DNA of 64,000 nucleotides, from contig NC_079913.1 in NCBI RefSeq assembly GCF_024868665.1, positions 621,544 through 685,543 of the forward strand, read 5' to 3'. The notes beneath the pieces were generated by a model. That model was not told where the DNA came from. It did not search any database and saw nothing but the letters and a program-made list of their open reading frames with translations. The stretch is from Triplophysa rosa (taxonomy: Eukaryota > Chordata > Actinopteri > Cypriniformes > Nemacheilidae). Positions 1-12,400 of this stretch are shown piece after piece. A program made the translations under genes and the position numbers. The stretch's first letter is position 1, and every line of letters starts with the position of its first letter.

Positions 1-262
1 CATGGAACTGGATGCAATACTACAATGTGCAGCCTCTATCCCACAATCCAATCCGCTCCACAAATGAATGTAAGAAAAATTCATCTGAAACAATTTCAAA
101 TATCATGTTAATTTTATCGCCGTATTATATGATCATACTGACTAAATGTTTTAAACAAAAGAATGGAAGTAATTCCTAGTGAATGTAGTAGAATGTAATT
201 TATAGTGGAGTGTATATGTAGTGAGGCATAATATTTAACAAAATATTTACTTTATTATATAG

Positions 263-482
263 ATTTGCTTTAATAAACAAATTATTTTAAATTTTAAAGC
301 TGCAATCAATATATATATATAACAATGTTACTACAGAGAGAGGAATTATTTTGAATTGGCTAATTCTATTTATTTTATTATCAAATAAACAAGAATTAGC
401 AATTAGTAAATAAATAGAATTGCAGCTTGCAGCATGGATTGCAGCTTTAAAATTTTAAATAATTAGTTATTAAAGCAAATTG
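263..482. repeat. Palindromic fold-back element in srgap1 intron
   Basis: About 45 bases starting at 263 (ATTTGCTTTAATAA...) recur inverted at about 438-482 with only a few mismatches; both arms end at GCTGCAATC. A second, inner inverted pair (GCTAATTCTATTTATT and its complement) makes most of the unit able to form a hairpin. This is the structure of a small nonautonomous DNA transposon. The family was not identified. Confidence 0.7.
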
Positions 483-554
483 TATATGTACATGTACGTG
501 TATATGTCCGTGTATGTGTGTGTATATATACATATATACAGTATATATATATAT
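483..554. repeat. (TG/TA)n microsatellite
   Basis: An alternating TG/TA tract lies between two fold-back elements. It is simple sequence with no other content. Confidence 0.8.
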
Positions 555-782
555 GAAGAGTTTGGTTCCAAAATGAGAACTCTTCAGAAATCATGTTTTT
601 TATTGTGCATTCCAATTAATATCAATCAAACTGCAGTTGGTTTGTTTTGATTTAAGCCATAACAACTCAAAAAATACAGCTAAGTAACACAATAAAACAC
701 TATTAAAACATGATGACATAATAAAAAACATAATTTTTGAAATATTTAAAAAAGGAGTTCTCATTTTGGAACCAAACTCTTC
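555..782. mobile_element. MITE with perfect 28-bp terminal inverted repeats
   Basis: The 28 bases at 555-582 (start GAAGAGTTTGGTTCC) are the exact reverse complement of 755-782. The 172-bp interior is AT-rich and has no coding sequence, so the unit is a 228-bp nonautonomous inverted-repeat element. Microsatellite DNA flanks it on both sides, so no target-site duplication can be read. Confidence 0.8.
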
Positions 783-783
783 A

Positions 784-1095
784 CACACGCACGCACGCAC
801 GCACACTTTGGTTGACTATCTCCGTGGGGACAGTCCATAGGCGTAATGTTTTTATACTGTACAAACTGTATATTCTATCCCCTAACCCTATCCCTAAACC
901 TAAAGATCATAGAACACTTTTTGCATTTTTAGATTTGTAAAAAATATTGTTCTGAACAATTTATAAGCTTGTTTGCCCATAAGGACCTCAATTTTGGTCC
1001 CCACGGTGACACGAGTCCCCATGTGTTGGTGTGTATTCAGGTTCAGGTCCCCACCGGGATATACAAACATGAACACACACACGCACACACACACT
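784..1095. repeat. Dispersed fish repeat, copy 1, bounded by CA/ACGC microsatellites
   Basis: The unit runs from an ACGC tract to an ACAC tract. It holds GGGGACAGTCCATAGGC, TTTTTATACTGTACAAACTG, ATTTATAAGCTTGTTTGCCC and several GGTCCCCA/TGGGGAC motifs in both orientations. The same order of motifs recurs at 32709-33062. It appears to be a short interspersed or inverted-repeat element common in cyprinid DNA. The family name is not assigned. Confidence 0.65.
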
Positions 1096-1608
1096 CATAC
1101 TGATTTGTTTATTTTAACCCAAAAAAATTTCAATATTGCAGATTTTACATTACAGAAGGATACAGACCACTTTGTAAGACGTCAAATACGTAAGATAACA
1201 AATATGCAAGATAACATATGTATGAAAAAGTAGTTGAAATTTAATTTAAGGAAAGGAAATATTGAAATACTGCACTATTTAAGTAATGTATATCTATCAT
1301 GCAGTAGTATATACTGCGCAGTATGCAAGATTTTCCTTCCTGCAGTAACGGTGTCTGTTCTCGCTACTGTTTCAGAATGTGCTAATGTGTTTTTGTAATT
1401 ACCGGCTTAATCTCTATTCCATCCTTGCAGTTACAGGGTGAGTTTGTGTCTAATTAAAAGCAGCGGAGGCTGCCCTAATTCATGATTATTAATCAGGACA
1501 ATACTCCACTTCTGTGCACGCTGAAAAGCAAATAAATGCCAGCGCTACCCTCCATCGCGGGAGCAATTTCCTGCCGTCGATTAACAGCGATCCGAATCGG
1601 ATACTCAC
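1096..1608. other. srgap1: srgap1 intron sequence, no gene seen
   Basis: Intronic sequence beyond the sixth coding exon. No further srGAP1 exon is visible toward the left edge. A short AT-rich segment at about 1450-1500 contains TAATTAAA, TAATTC and TTATTAATCA, which look like homeodomain-type sites, but this is only suggestive. Confidence 0.6.
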
Positions 1609-4600
1609 GTCAATCAAATGCGATAGGTCCTTGATGTAATATTTAAACAGAGAGGCGTTGGTAGCCTCCAGGGTCAACAGATACTCGTTCCGAGCCTTCA
1701 TGACCTTCAGTTTGTTCTCAGAGTACTTGGCTTGACGCTGGAGAGAAAGAAAGAAAGAAGACGGTTGAAGGAGAAAGTGTGGAGTACGAGCTGCATCTAC
1801 ATCAGGGCAGAAGATCACATGTTTTTATTGATTGACTATTGATGGGCTTCGCTTCTAATGTCAGTGTGCCAGCGCCATGAAGCTCGGCTACTGTATCTTG
1901 GTACCAATTGATTTGTAATCGCTCTTTTAATTAAAGTTCCTCGGCTGTGGTAAAACCCACAGTTATTTCAAAACAACATTATCGTTAAACCAAGAAAGAA
2001 TCCTGTAATACAGGACCCTGAGCTCTCCAAAACCTGCCAATTCAAAATAATGTATCATCCATAATCTCGAAAAAAAGAATTGTATCATCATTCGTTCACC
2101 CTCATGTTGTTTAAAACCAGCATAAGACTTTTTATATAAGAAGATATTTTGAGAAATGTCTCCGTGGTTTTGTGTCCATACAATGGAAGTCAATGCGTGC
2201 CAGTGTTGTTTGGTTACCAACGTTCTTCAAAATATCTTTTGTGACACAGGTTTGGATGGCGTAAAATATTTTTTATTTTTATGTCCCTCTAACAATTTAT
2301 TTGAATAAATTCTAACCAATGGCAAAAACTTTCAAATTCTGTCTATATTTTTATGTGCGCTTAAAGAAAACCGTTCCTGCAATGTCTTCTGCAGAAAAAA
2401 GGAAAAACAGTCACTGAACGCAGATGTTGCCCATCGGGATATTTTGGCTACCCTCTCTGTCAAATACAGTAACAATCGCTCATTCTAACCTCTCCTCCCC
2501 CATGTGTTATCAAAGAGAAATGGATGTACTACAAAACCGAAGTGAACACTCCGTCTGTCATGGGGGCATTTTACTGGAAAACAAATGTTCTGACGAGAGA
2601 CTCAGACACACAGCTTGGGTCACACATTCACTGAGTGTCTGCTGTATCGTGGAGCTGTGTTTGCTGACCGTATTATACCAAAAACATAAATCACTTGCCG
2701 ATAATGGCTACAAAATAGAGCTTCTTTCTTTCATAGACATATAGTTTCCATAAATATACTTTGTTCAATACTACATGCTGTGATTTTATGGAAAATAAGA
2801 TTTTATTAGAAAATGTTTAAAAAGAGTTTTCAATAATGCATTACATCAAGCAAAGCTTCAGCTAGTTCCTACAAATTAAAACTTCACAGTCGACGTAAGA
2901 ATGAAGCACAGAATAATTGAAGCATAACCAAAATTAAATGCAGCTTATTTTCAGGTTGGCTATGCTTAAAATGAAAATCATTCATTTATAAACAGACATT
3001 CTGAAATGCTTTGACAAGTGAACAGCTTTTCTTAAAGACAAATGAACATTTGCTCTGCATTTCTGAAACATGAACTACTATAGGCCCGGTTGTACAGACA
3101 GGATTTAGCTTAAGCCAGTTCAATGAGGATACTTAAGTCGCTTTAACAAAAATGTCTTCGTAAAAAACATTCCTGGCGTGCATCAAGGCAATGACGCTGG
3201 TAGATGAGAGACTGGGGCAAGCGATCAAACTTGCATCTTAGTCTGGGACTAGCCTTAAGCCATGTTTGTGAAACCAGGCAATAGTGCATTCAAAATCAAG
3301 GAACTGAATTGTACAAACATGGCAAGTCATGGATTTGACTCAAACGAAACACGAAAGATAAAAAGGTACCTTAAATGCACTGTGCAGCTTTGGATAAGTG
3401 TCTGCCGAATGCATAAATGCAATGTGTGAACCCACCTTCTCTTTCATCTTCTGTATCTTGCGGGCAGCGTTCCGTCGTTGGTGCCGATCCTCGGTACGCA
3501 GGCTGAAGACGGCCTCACCGCCCCGGCCATGTCGTTCACCCTGCCTTTCTGCCTCCTTTAGCTTATTCTCTGCACTCAGAGTCTCACTGTGATACATGTG
3601 ATACGTCTTCATCACCTATAGGGGGCAGAGCAGCCACGAAACTACATTACCCATAATCCCCAAGCCAAACGACCCGTTTAAAACCCTTCATAAATGTCTT
3701 CCTGTAACTTTTGTTTTGAGAACACACCGGATTGTAAGTAAGTGCTCTTCATGTTAGCAGGAAGCTCGAGTGACACATCTAATGCGCTTGTGCCGTGTTT
3801 TTATTTTTATACAGTTTATTAATTCAAGAACTGGAAGCTTTTAAGATTTCAGTCTTGTCAGACAAGCTCACATTCAGGTCGGATATTCACAGCAGCACAC
3901 AAAACTACAGTTACACCCTTTTAAAAAATTCTTGTTGACAAGAACATCACTGCTGGTCTCCAGCCCTGTTTTGGATGCCAGGCCGTACATGGGATGCTGG
4001 TGGCTGGTACTCCCTCCACTCCTTTTAACTGACCAGAACTTTCAGCCAGCAAAAAAAAAAAAAATCCTGGTAGACCAGCACCAAACCAGCAGTAACCAAC
4101 AAGTGAAAATCCTATGCTGGTCGTGCCTACACAGCGAAGCTAGCAACACAAACACAAGCCATCACAAAGCAAAAAGAAAAGCAGAAATCCTAGAACAAGT
4201 AAATGACAGATTGATGAAAGAGATCGAGGGAAGAAAGATCCAGAGAGTGTTGATAATGGAGCGGGTGAATTACGTATTGATGGAATGATAAAACGAGAGA
4301 GAGAAACTCGCCACCGAAGTAAAAGGATGAAAAAGTCATCCAAAAGAGATTGAGTGGATGATGAGAGCGAAGCTCACCGTGTAGAGTTCATTCAGAATCT
4401 TCATCAGGTCTTCCTGCAGCTGGAAAATGATCTCTTTGCTCTGTAAGTCCCGAAATCACAAGAATGGACAGAAAGTAAGGTTAGGTCAAACTCATATCGA
4501 CAGTGACGGAATTGCTGTACCACCTCGGTCAATTTTGAACAAAACGCATGGATCAAAATAAACAACTTTTTATCCCACCAATATACGTAAATACAGCACA

Positions 4601-6378
4601 CACGTGCAGACACTAAGCCGACTAAGGCTTCTGTGATACAGAGAATAAATATATAAATGCATTTAATAAACAATTGTCAATAGGAAAGGTACTAAAATCT
4701 GAAGAACTCTTTCCATAAATATCCGTATTACGCTGGTACCGTGGCACAATGATGGTAACAACATTAAACTTTGATAAAATGGCCAAGGGACAGTTCATTT
4801 CTTTAAGTTGCCTCAGCTTTAGTAGTCGTCTAATGTGTTTTGTACTGCTGTTACTACATTAACTTCAGTGCTGTCCACTAGATTAACTTAGTGTTGCTGT
4901 GCGAAACAGTTATTCACTTTCTATAAATAAACCACCGCCGCGTTGGATTCTACAGACCCAGAGACCGCCTGTGAATAATAAATGGGGAATCCACGTGAAA
5001 CTACACGCACATCCTTGTCTATTTTTATTTCATTCTTCATAAGGCTAGGGACTTTTATAAAATTGCCTCTCCTTGCTGATATTCTGGGGTCAAATTAAAA
5101 AGCACTTCATATGTGGTCCAGCAGAGAAATCTACACTTTGAATAACAAGTATTCATATGATAGTAAAGAGTATAAAAATGATCATATACTATCATGCAAG
5201 TTTTGTTTGTAAATACATGCGAGGACGTCACATTACAACACTGACAGGAAACAGGGTCCATGTTGACCTGCATGTGACCTCACCTTCTTAAGCAGACGCA
5301 TGTTGTCCTCGCTGACGTGTGTGAAGCGTGTGATGACATTGTTGAGGTACAGGTCGCTGAGCGTGGCGTGGTCCTTACTCTCTCGCCTCACCTGGTTCAG
5401 AAGCAGGTACCAGCAGTTCACCGGCGACAGCAGGTTCTGGTCCTTCCTGTACCATAACACAACAAGAATGAACCGCTTTAGGATGTAAAATATATGCCTT
5501 TTTTATTTCAGTACAATCACTGAGTGGCCCCAGCACTTGCTATACATGTGGTTGTTTCTCTGCCTTTCTTCAAATCCACTAATAAACCATCTTGTTTTCT
5601 CACCTTGAGCTCATTTTGCCTTTGGTAAAGTTAGAAGATTTTCCTCTAAATCATCAGGATGCAAGGGAAATGTACTCCAGCCATCAAGATCTATATAAAT
5701 CCAATCAGAGCTGAACACACTCAAGAGAGTCATCTCGAAATTTTCATAATAAATGACTCATTGCTTAATATCAACACACACTCCAGTGATTACAAGTTAA
5801 TATTCTCGAAATCACACTCCACATACACGCTTTTTTATCATTACCTCATAATTTATCCACAAAATATTTAATTCATGCACATGGGCCAATAATACAGTGT
5901 ACAACTCGGGAAAGAGCATCTTGTGTGTTTTAGTGGAGGCAAGAAAACCAGACCTTTGGTACGAAGGGTTCAACACTGTAAAATGTGCAGAATGTTATGC
6001 AAATATATGCCATTCCTTTTACACGTCACATTTCTTTATTTCCGACTTTTAAATCACAGGTTTGCAAAGCATTCAGCCTATGGAGTTTTCGGTTGTTGGT
6101 ACACATTATCCATTTATTTTAGAGAGTAAATGTGTTTCGCACATTTAACCACCTGCAGAGGTGAGGTAAAAGACGCCATTTTGTTCCACTGACTTATTCT
6201 TTGATATTAGTAACGGCTGTGAAGACAATAGGAAGCCATTTTAGACCAAAGAGGAGAATTTCTCAGCAGCCAGTGACCAATAACGAAGCGCAGTGGGCAT
6301 CCGATGGGACAGCCCCATGAGGACCAGCGCAGTAACGGTGCCCAGCATGAGGGGAAAACGCAACAGAGGAGAAACTGT

Positions 6379-6418
<40 letters not shown>

Positions 6419-9400
6419 CACTTTCTCATCCCTCACCTCTTCATTTTCTCAGCAGAATGCTATCTGCATTAATGAGATGGCAAACACACAGATGCCTGCA
6501 CACACACACACACACACACACACAATAAATACAGCAGACATACGCATCGCCTCTCCTCTGCCATCTCTGATTTTTCAGGCATGAAGCTGGGCATAGAGCA
6601 TCATGGGTAAAATATTCCAGACGATGCCCTTGCCCACAAATCCAATACAAACCAAATCGAACAAAATCCAGATGGGCAATTTATTTGGAGGTGAGTGAAA
6701 GGAAATGTGTGTGGAAAATGATTTGAATCTCCGTCCTGAGAAAATGACTTTTCAATCATTCATGGGCATTTGAAAATGTTGCATGCCATGTGGACAAAAA
6801 GATGTCAGCCCGTTCGAGCGTGCTCTTGTGATTTTTCAGCCGGTGGAAAATGATGAAAGCTGCTCACTTCAAAACAGAAATGCATGGTGCGCTCTCATCA
6901 ATAGTTTTTGTTTTAATGCAAAAATGATACATTTAGGGATGAAACACTTTTTTACCAATTCATATTCATTTTTTCAGTAGTCCAAGATTATTAGAAAAGG
7001 ATTAAAACTTTAATTTTACAGAGATTTTAAAACAATTCTTGATCACGACATTTAAGAGAAACATCAAGACGCTGACAAAATGATTCATATAGAAACCTCA
7101 AAGACTTCATTTTGACTGTTCAGGGCCGGCACATCAAGTGTTTAAAAAATGTCCAGTATACACCCTGTATATTATTTCAAGATTATTTTGGGATCCTCTT
7201 GCAAGCTAAATAAAATCTCATCCTATTTATTTGAAACATCAAGTTGTTAAAAAGTTGTTTAAGATGTTTGACACATGCACTCACTTGTACTGCTGGTGGT
7301 CCTTGGTGCTGCGTGTCTTGGCCATGAAACGTTCTGCGAGCTTCTCCAGGTTGCGTGAATATTCGCTCTCGATCTCGGCCTTCTTCCTGAAGAAATCCTG
7401 CAGGTCCTGCAGGAGCTGAACTCTCATGTCCGTCTGTTGCTCCAGACATTTCTGCTGCTCCACTAACTGTGACCGTATCTCTGCTCACACAAACACACAC
7501 ATATATGACCAATTGCTAAAAGAATGACATATTTTTATGATGGATGACGTCATGCACTATAATGACATCACGTGGTGTGTTTTCGAGTGACCTGAACACA
7601 ATGGGCCTCGTTCGTAAAACAGACCTACCCGAAAACTTTCCTACGGATTCACAAATACTTCGTAAACGTCAGTTTTCGTAGTAAAATGTGTGTATGTTAA
7701 TGAGTTCCAATCATTCGTGAACAGGGCGCGTGCACGCTCATTCACAATTAGCATAATCCCGCCTATGAATTACTGCTACGCGAATTACGTATCTCGGAAG
7801 GCTGGAATCCTCTGGACGTCATTCTCTGGTTTGGCTACATTATATCGCATAAATGCAAAATAGACTAATAGGCTACATGCTTACCAATAAATTAATAAAT
7901 TAATCTGTGTCCACCAAAGCCAGCTAAAATAATAATACCTGGTGCGAAAAACCAGCTGGTTGCGCCCGAGAACGCTTTGGAGGCACTGCGCATTATTCCG
8001 GAGATGCGTTGGTTGCTGTGGTTTACAATATCCACAACAGTTATAGCCTACTTGTTACTAGTATCTTATTTCGAACAATATTACTTAATATGAAAATGCA
8101 GTAACCATTAATATTAACTTCTCGACTGTTGTATATGATGGTTGGTCAATGTAGTGTTTGTCCCGCCTCTTCTCCACTGTGATTGGACGGCTGTGTAAAA
8201 AAGGACAGTGACGAGCAGCTCTGCGCGTTTTACCCAAAGTTAAAAAGTAAAAAAATGATAAAAGACAGGGCAAAAGAACTCGTGAAGTATTATTATGATA
8301 CATAGTGCATCAAAACGCAGTGTCATCAGTTTGTCTAAAAGAATACAGAACGTTACGTGCGGTTTTACGCACTATTTACACGTGCTATGGAGCAGGTGTA
8401 CATTTCTTTCGTACGAACATTTTCACGAATACAAAAATTTACGTCAGAACGACTTTGCGAACGATTTACACAAAAAATCGTTCTGCTCGTGTTTCATGAA
8501 CGAGGCCCAATGTGGGCAGCGATGGGTGAAGTTGTGCTCTCTGAAGCAAAGGTTTTCTCCTAACAAGCCGTGCAAAAATTCTTCCTTAACAACACACTGG
8601 TTATCACACTCGCTGCCGTTGCCAAGACAACAGGTGGAGTGGAGTATCCCATGAGGATTATCGTGTGTGCGAGTGTGTGTTTAATGGGAAGGGGTATTAT
8701 AGATTCTTTATCCTCTATCCTAGCTCTCATCGCCACTTCTTAAACGCATCCAAAACACTTTGTTCTGTATAACTCAGCGAGTCCATCACGATGACATGTT
8801 TCTTTTTTGTATGAACTGTCCCTTTAAATCCAGTGTTCCCCTTCACCAGTTCTCTCCTTTTCTCTCAGTTCTCCCTCACACGTTTCCCCCTCTCTCTCCA
8901 CAGCCCAACTGTTTAATGTCACACTGCCTCTCTTACAGCAGCTCCAAATAACAGACGAGACAGCAGGCTTGGCATGAGCTCCGTGTGGGTGAGAGCGTGT
9001 GTAGGAGGGTGGGTGGGTCTGTGAGAACTGGGGACCTGAAACTACGTTTGTGCACGTGGTGTGTTTTGCATCAGTGATATTGGCACAGTGAGCAAGGTGA
9101 CTCTTTTGATACAATAAGAAACACTGGAAATCCAGCTAAGAAACAGAAGGTCAAGTGAATTTGACACATGCTTTGTGTTTGTTAAAGGGACAGGACCACA
9201 AAAGATTGAACTAAAAAAAGAAGAAGGTATTAGTTTAAATATGATCGTTTAGTTTATGTAGATCAGTTTGCAGCACAGATGTCAAGGTTTTTTTTCCAGG
9301 GAACACACACAGTGAAACATACTGTATAACACTGGATTATAAAATCTTTAGATAAAAGCGAAATGCATACATTTAAAATATAGAGTTTAAAGGGACACTT

Positions 9401-12400
9401 CACCCAAAAATGAAAATTCTGTCATCCTTTATACTCACTCTCTAGTTGTTCCAAATCTGTTCAAATGTCTGATGAACACAGAGAAAGATATTTGAAAGAA
9501 TGCCTGTAACCAAACAGTTCTTGGCCACCACAGACTACCATAGTAGGAAAAAGTACAATATTAGTAAAGTGCCCCAGAACTGTTTGCTTTCCTATTCTTC
9601 AAAATATCTTCTTTTTTGGGTGAACTGTTCCTTTAAGTAATATTTCTTTTTCATTGACAGATGTCGATATCTAGAGAGCATCTTTAGAGTATATGCACAT
9701 ACTGAATGTCTAAAAACTATTTGCACCCTTTAGAATTCAAAACATGTGAAACGACAGTAGTTGCTTAAATCTCTGCTTATATAAAAAACAAAAATTGTCA
9801 AATGTATTAAATAGAATTAAAAAGGAAATGCAATGTGCATTCATTTCACACAATATTTACTCAATTCCTTCCCTTAATAAAACAGCTTTCAGTTTACTTT
9901 CCTGCATAGCAGAAGTGTTTATATTTTTATCGTCCATGCTTGCTACACTGATCCTGCTTTGTTTTGGAACTATTTTCATTGGAATAAAAACAAAATTGCG
10001 CCTGAAGTTTCAGTAGTATTATTTAAATAAATGTTATATAACAGCGATATCACACTTAAAATGGTGTGAGACTGTATTATTGCTCGGCTGAAAAGCAGAA
10101 AATGTGCATGGTATTGACAAAGGCTGTTGGTGGCTTTCTGAACTGACACAAAGGCATGACACCACTTCTGTTAATTGGCCAATTGGGCAAAGACTAAAAT
10201 CTCAAAATGGCCCAATTAAAGACGATTTAATTGGACTGGCTAATAAATATCTGTCCATCATCAGTACAGTTGTGGTTGACAGAGCGCTTCTGAAGAACAT
10301 CTCTAGGGAGATGATTGCCTTCATATGGACTGCCAATGAGATCCACCCATTTATGCTAGTCGGACCAGACTTCAGCTAAACCATGCTCAAAATAACAAGA
10401 GAACTGAGTCCACAAAACAAGACAAGCATTGTCAATTACAACAACATAAAACAAACTGATGTGAATTAAAACCAGACCTGGTTCCGGTAAGCAAATGTAA
10501 ATGTTCAGGTCGAATACAAATATACCATGACACATTCTTGGCTTTTATTTTAAATGTGCCGTTAATTGAAATCAGATTCAAAAGCATTTCAAAAGAGAAT
10601 ACGAACAGAACAGAAACTGTGGGATGCTCATTACAAAATTGAGATGCATTTTTGGTACCCCATCCTTCGATCATAATTCACTGTTATTTTTAGTTGTATG
10701 AAGTCTCTGTCTATGTCGTACATGACCTTTGAACTTGTGACCGTGGTGAGCATGTCTGATACCCTGCGGCATGCGCCCGACCCAGACTGTCTCCATGGCA
10801 ACAAGGCTTCTGCTCAGCAACCTGAGAGCTCGAGGAGTGTGCCGGCATGCCGTATAGCAGCACGCACGCATACAACCGTGCACACACACGTTCACATGAT
10901 CTAAGAAAGAAGGAAGTACAAACCACAACGGCACAAAAATACACACGTAACCGCCACAAACACAGAAACACAAAAATACTACCATTTGTTTCATCATAGG
11001 AGAAACTCACACGTCTTAATGCCCAAAAACCACATCAGCAATTTTTCTAAATGCTATTCTGGCCCATCCCATTTATTAAAAATCTGGCCCATCACCATCT
11101 ATCTAAAGCAAATTAAATTCTTAAACTATTTTTGCGAAACTCCTCTATCCTTCACAGATTTTCCGCCATATTCTCATTAGACATTCAGAATCATAAGCTG
11201 CACTCCCAAGTTTGAAGGATCATGTGTCAAAATGTCCCAGCACAGCATGCTCGATTATGTGTGTGTGCGCGCGCGTGTTTTTCCTCACAGACTAATGCTC
11301 ATCACAAGACACCGTCCGCATGTGCAGAACTCCATGGAAACCTCAGCAGATTTCCACTGAATTAGGCTGCCCATTATTCATAAAGTTCTCTTGCATGTCT
11401 ATTATAGTAATTAAACCCTATGACTAATTGCATTTTCAAAGTTTTGTTTGCTTATACAAGACCATAAACACTGATATGAAGTGAAATGCTTAGTACAACA
11501 CTCTTCAATATGTAACAAAATTATAGTTTGGAAATAAAAACTGAAGGTCAGAAACAAAGACATCTAAAAAAAGGTAAAAAATAAGATTGACAGAATGATA
11601 TAATCAATAATAAGAATTAGATGATACTTTAGCCACTAATATAAGAAGCAATATTCTCAGTGCGTTTAAATCTACATCATTTATATTATGTTTCATGAAC
11701 ACCAATGACAAAGAAAGTTTGTATAAAAAGTATCAAGGAGAAGTCAAATTTAGAGGATTACTCAAGACATAACAAAATGTAAGCCAGCACTACAAGGACG
11801 GCAGAGACCAACTAAGTTAAATGTGAAATCACAAAACACGTATCAAGAATAAATAATGTCATTATGTCTCGCTTTGGAGAAAAATGAGATGATAATCTGA
11901 AAAACAAGAAAAATGACAACTTTCAATTGACACAATTGTGAAACAGTTGTGGTTAAAACACGACATGCAATGCAATTTTTAGGAGACAAGATATATAAGA
12001 GATGGCAGGAGGCGGGGCCGTAGTGACATCATACAGAAACGGAAGTCGTTTCAGAGGTGAAACCAAAAGACCAATTGATTATAAAAACAAAAATCATCCA
12101 TAATGAACGAGTCACAATAAAACCAGCAGGGTCTCCTAAATTAATGAAGGATTTATTTTGACTTCCTGTTGGCTTTAAACCAGCAAGTAAAGTCAAGGAC
12201 AGGCTTTAGCTTGGACCCATGATTCTTTACAGTAAGTACCGCAGTACATGTGGTCCACACGGCCTTAAACAGATTACAGGATCGATATCTATACTTGATT
12301 AAAGAGACTTACAAGACTTCCATTATAAATACATGCAGTGGGTGGCTGCAAAATCTGTCTAGTCGCATACTAGACATTCAGCCTTTACCAAAGTGCCTAT

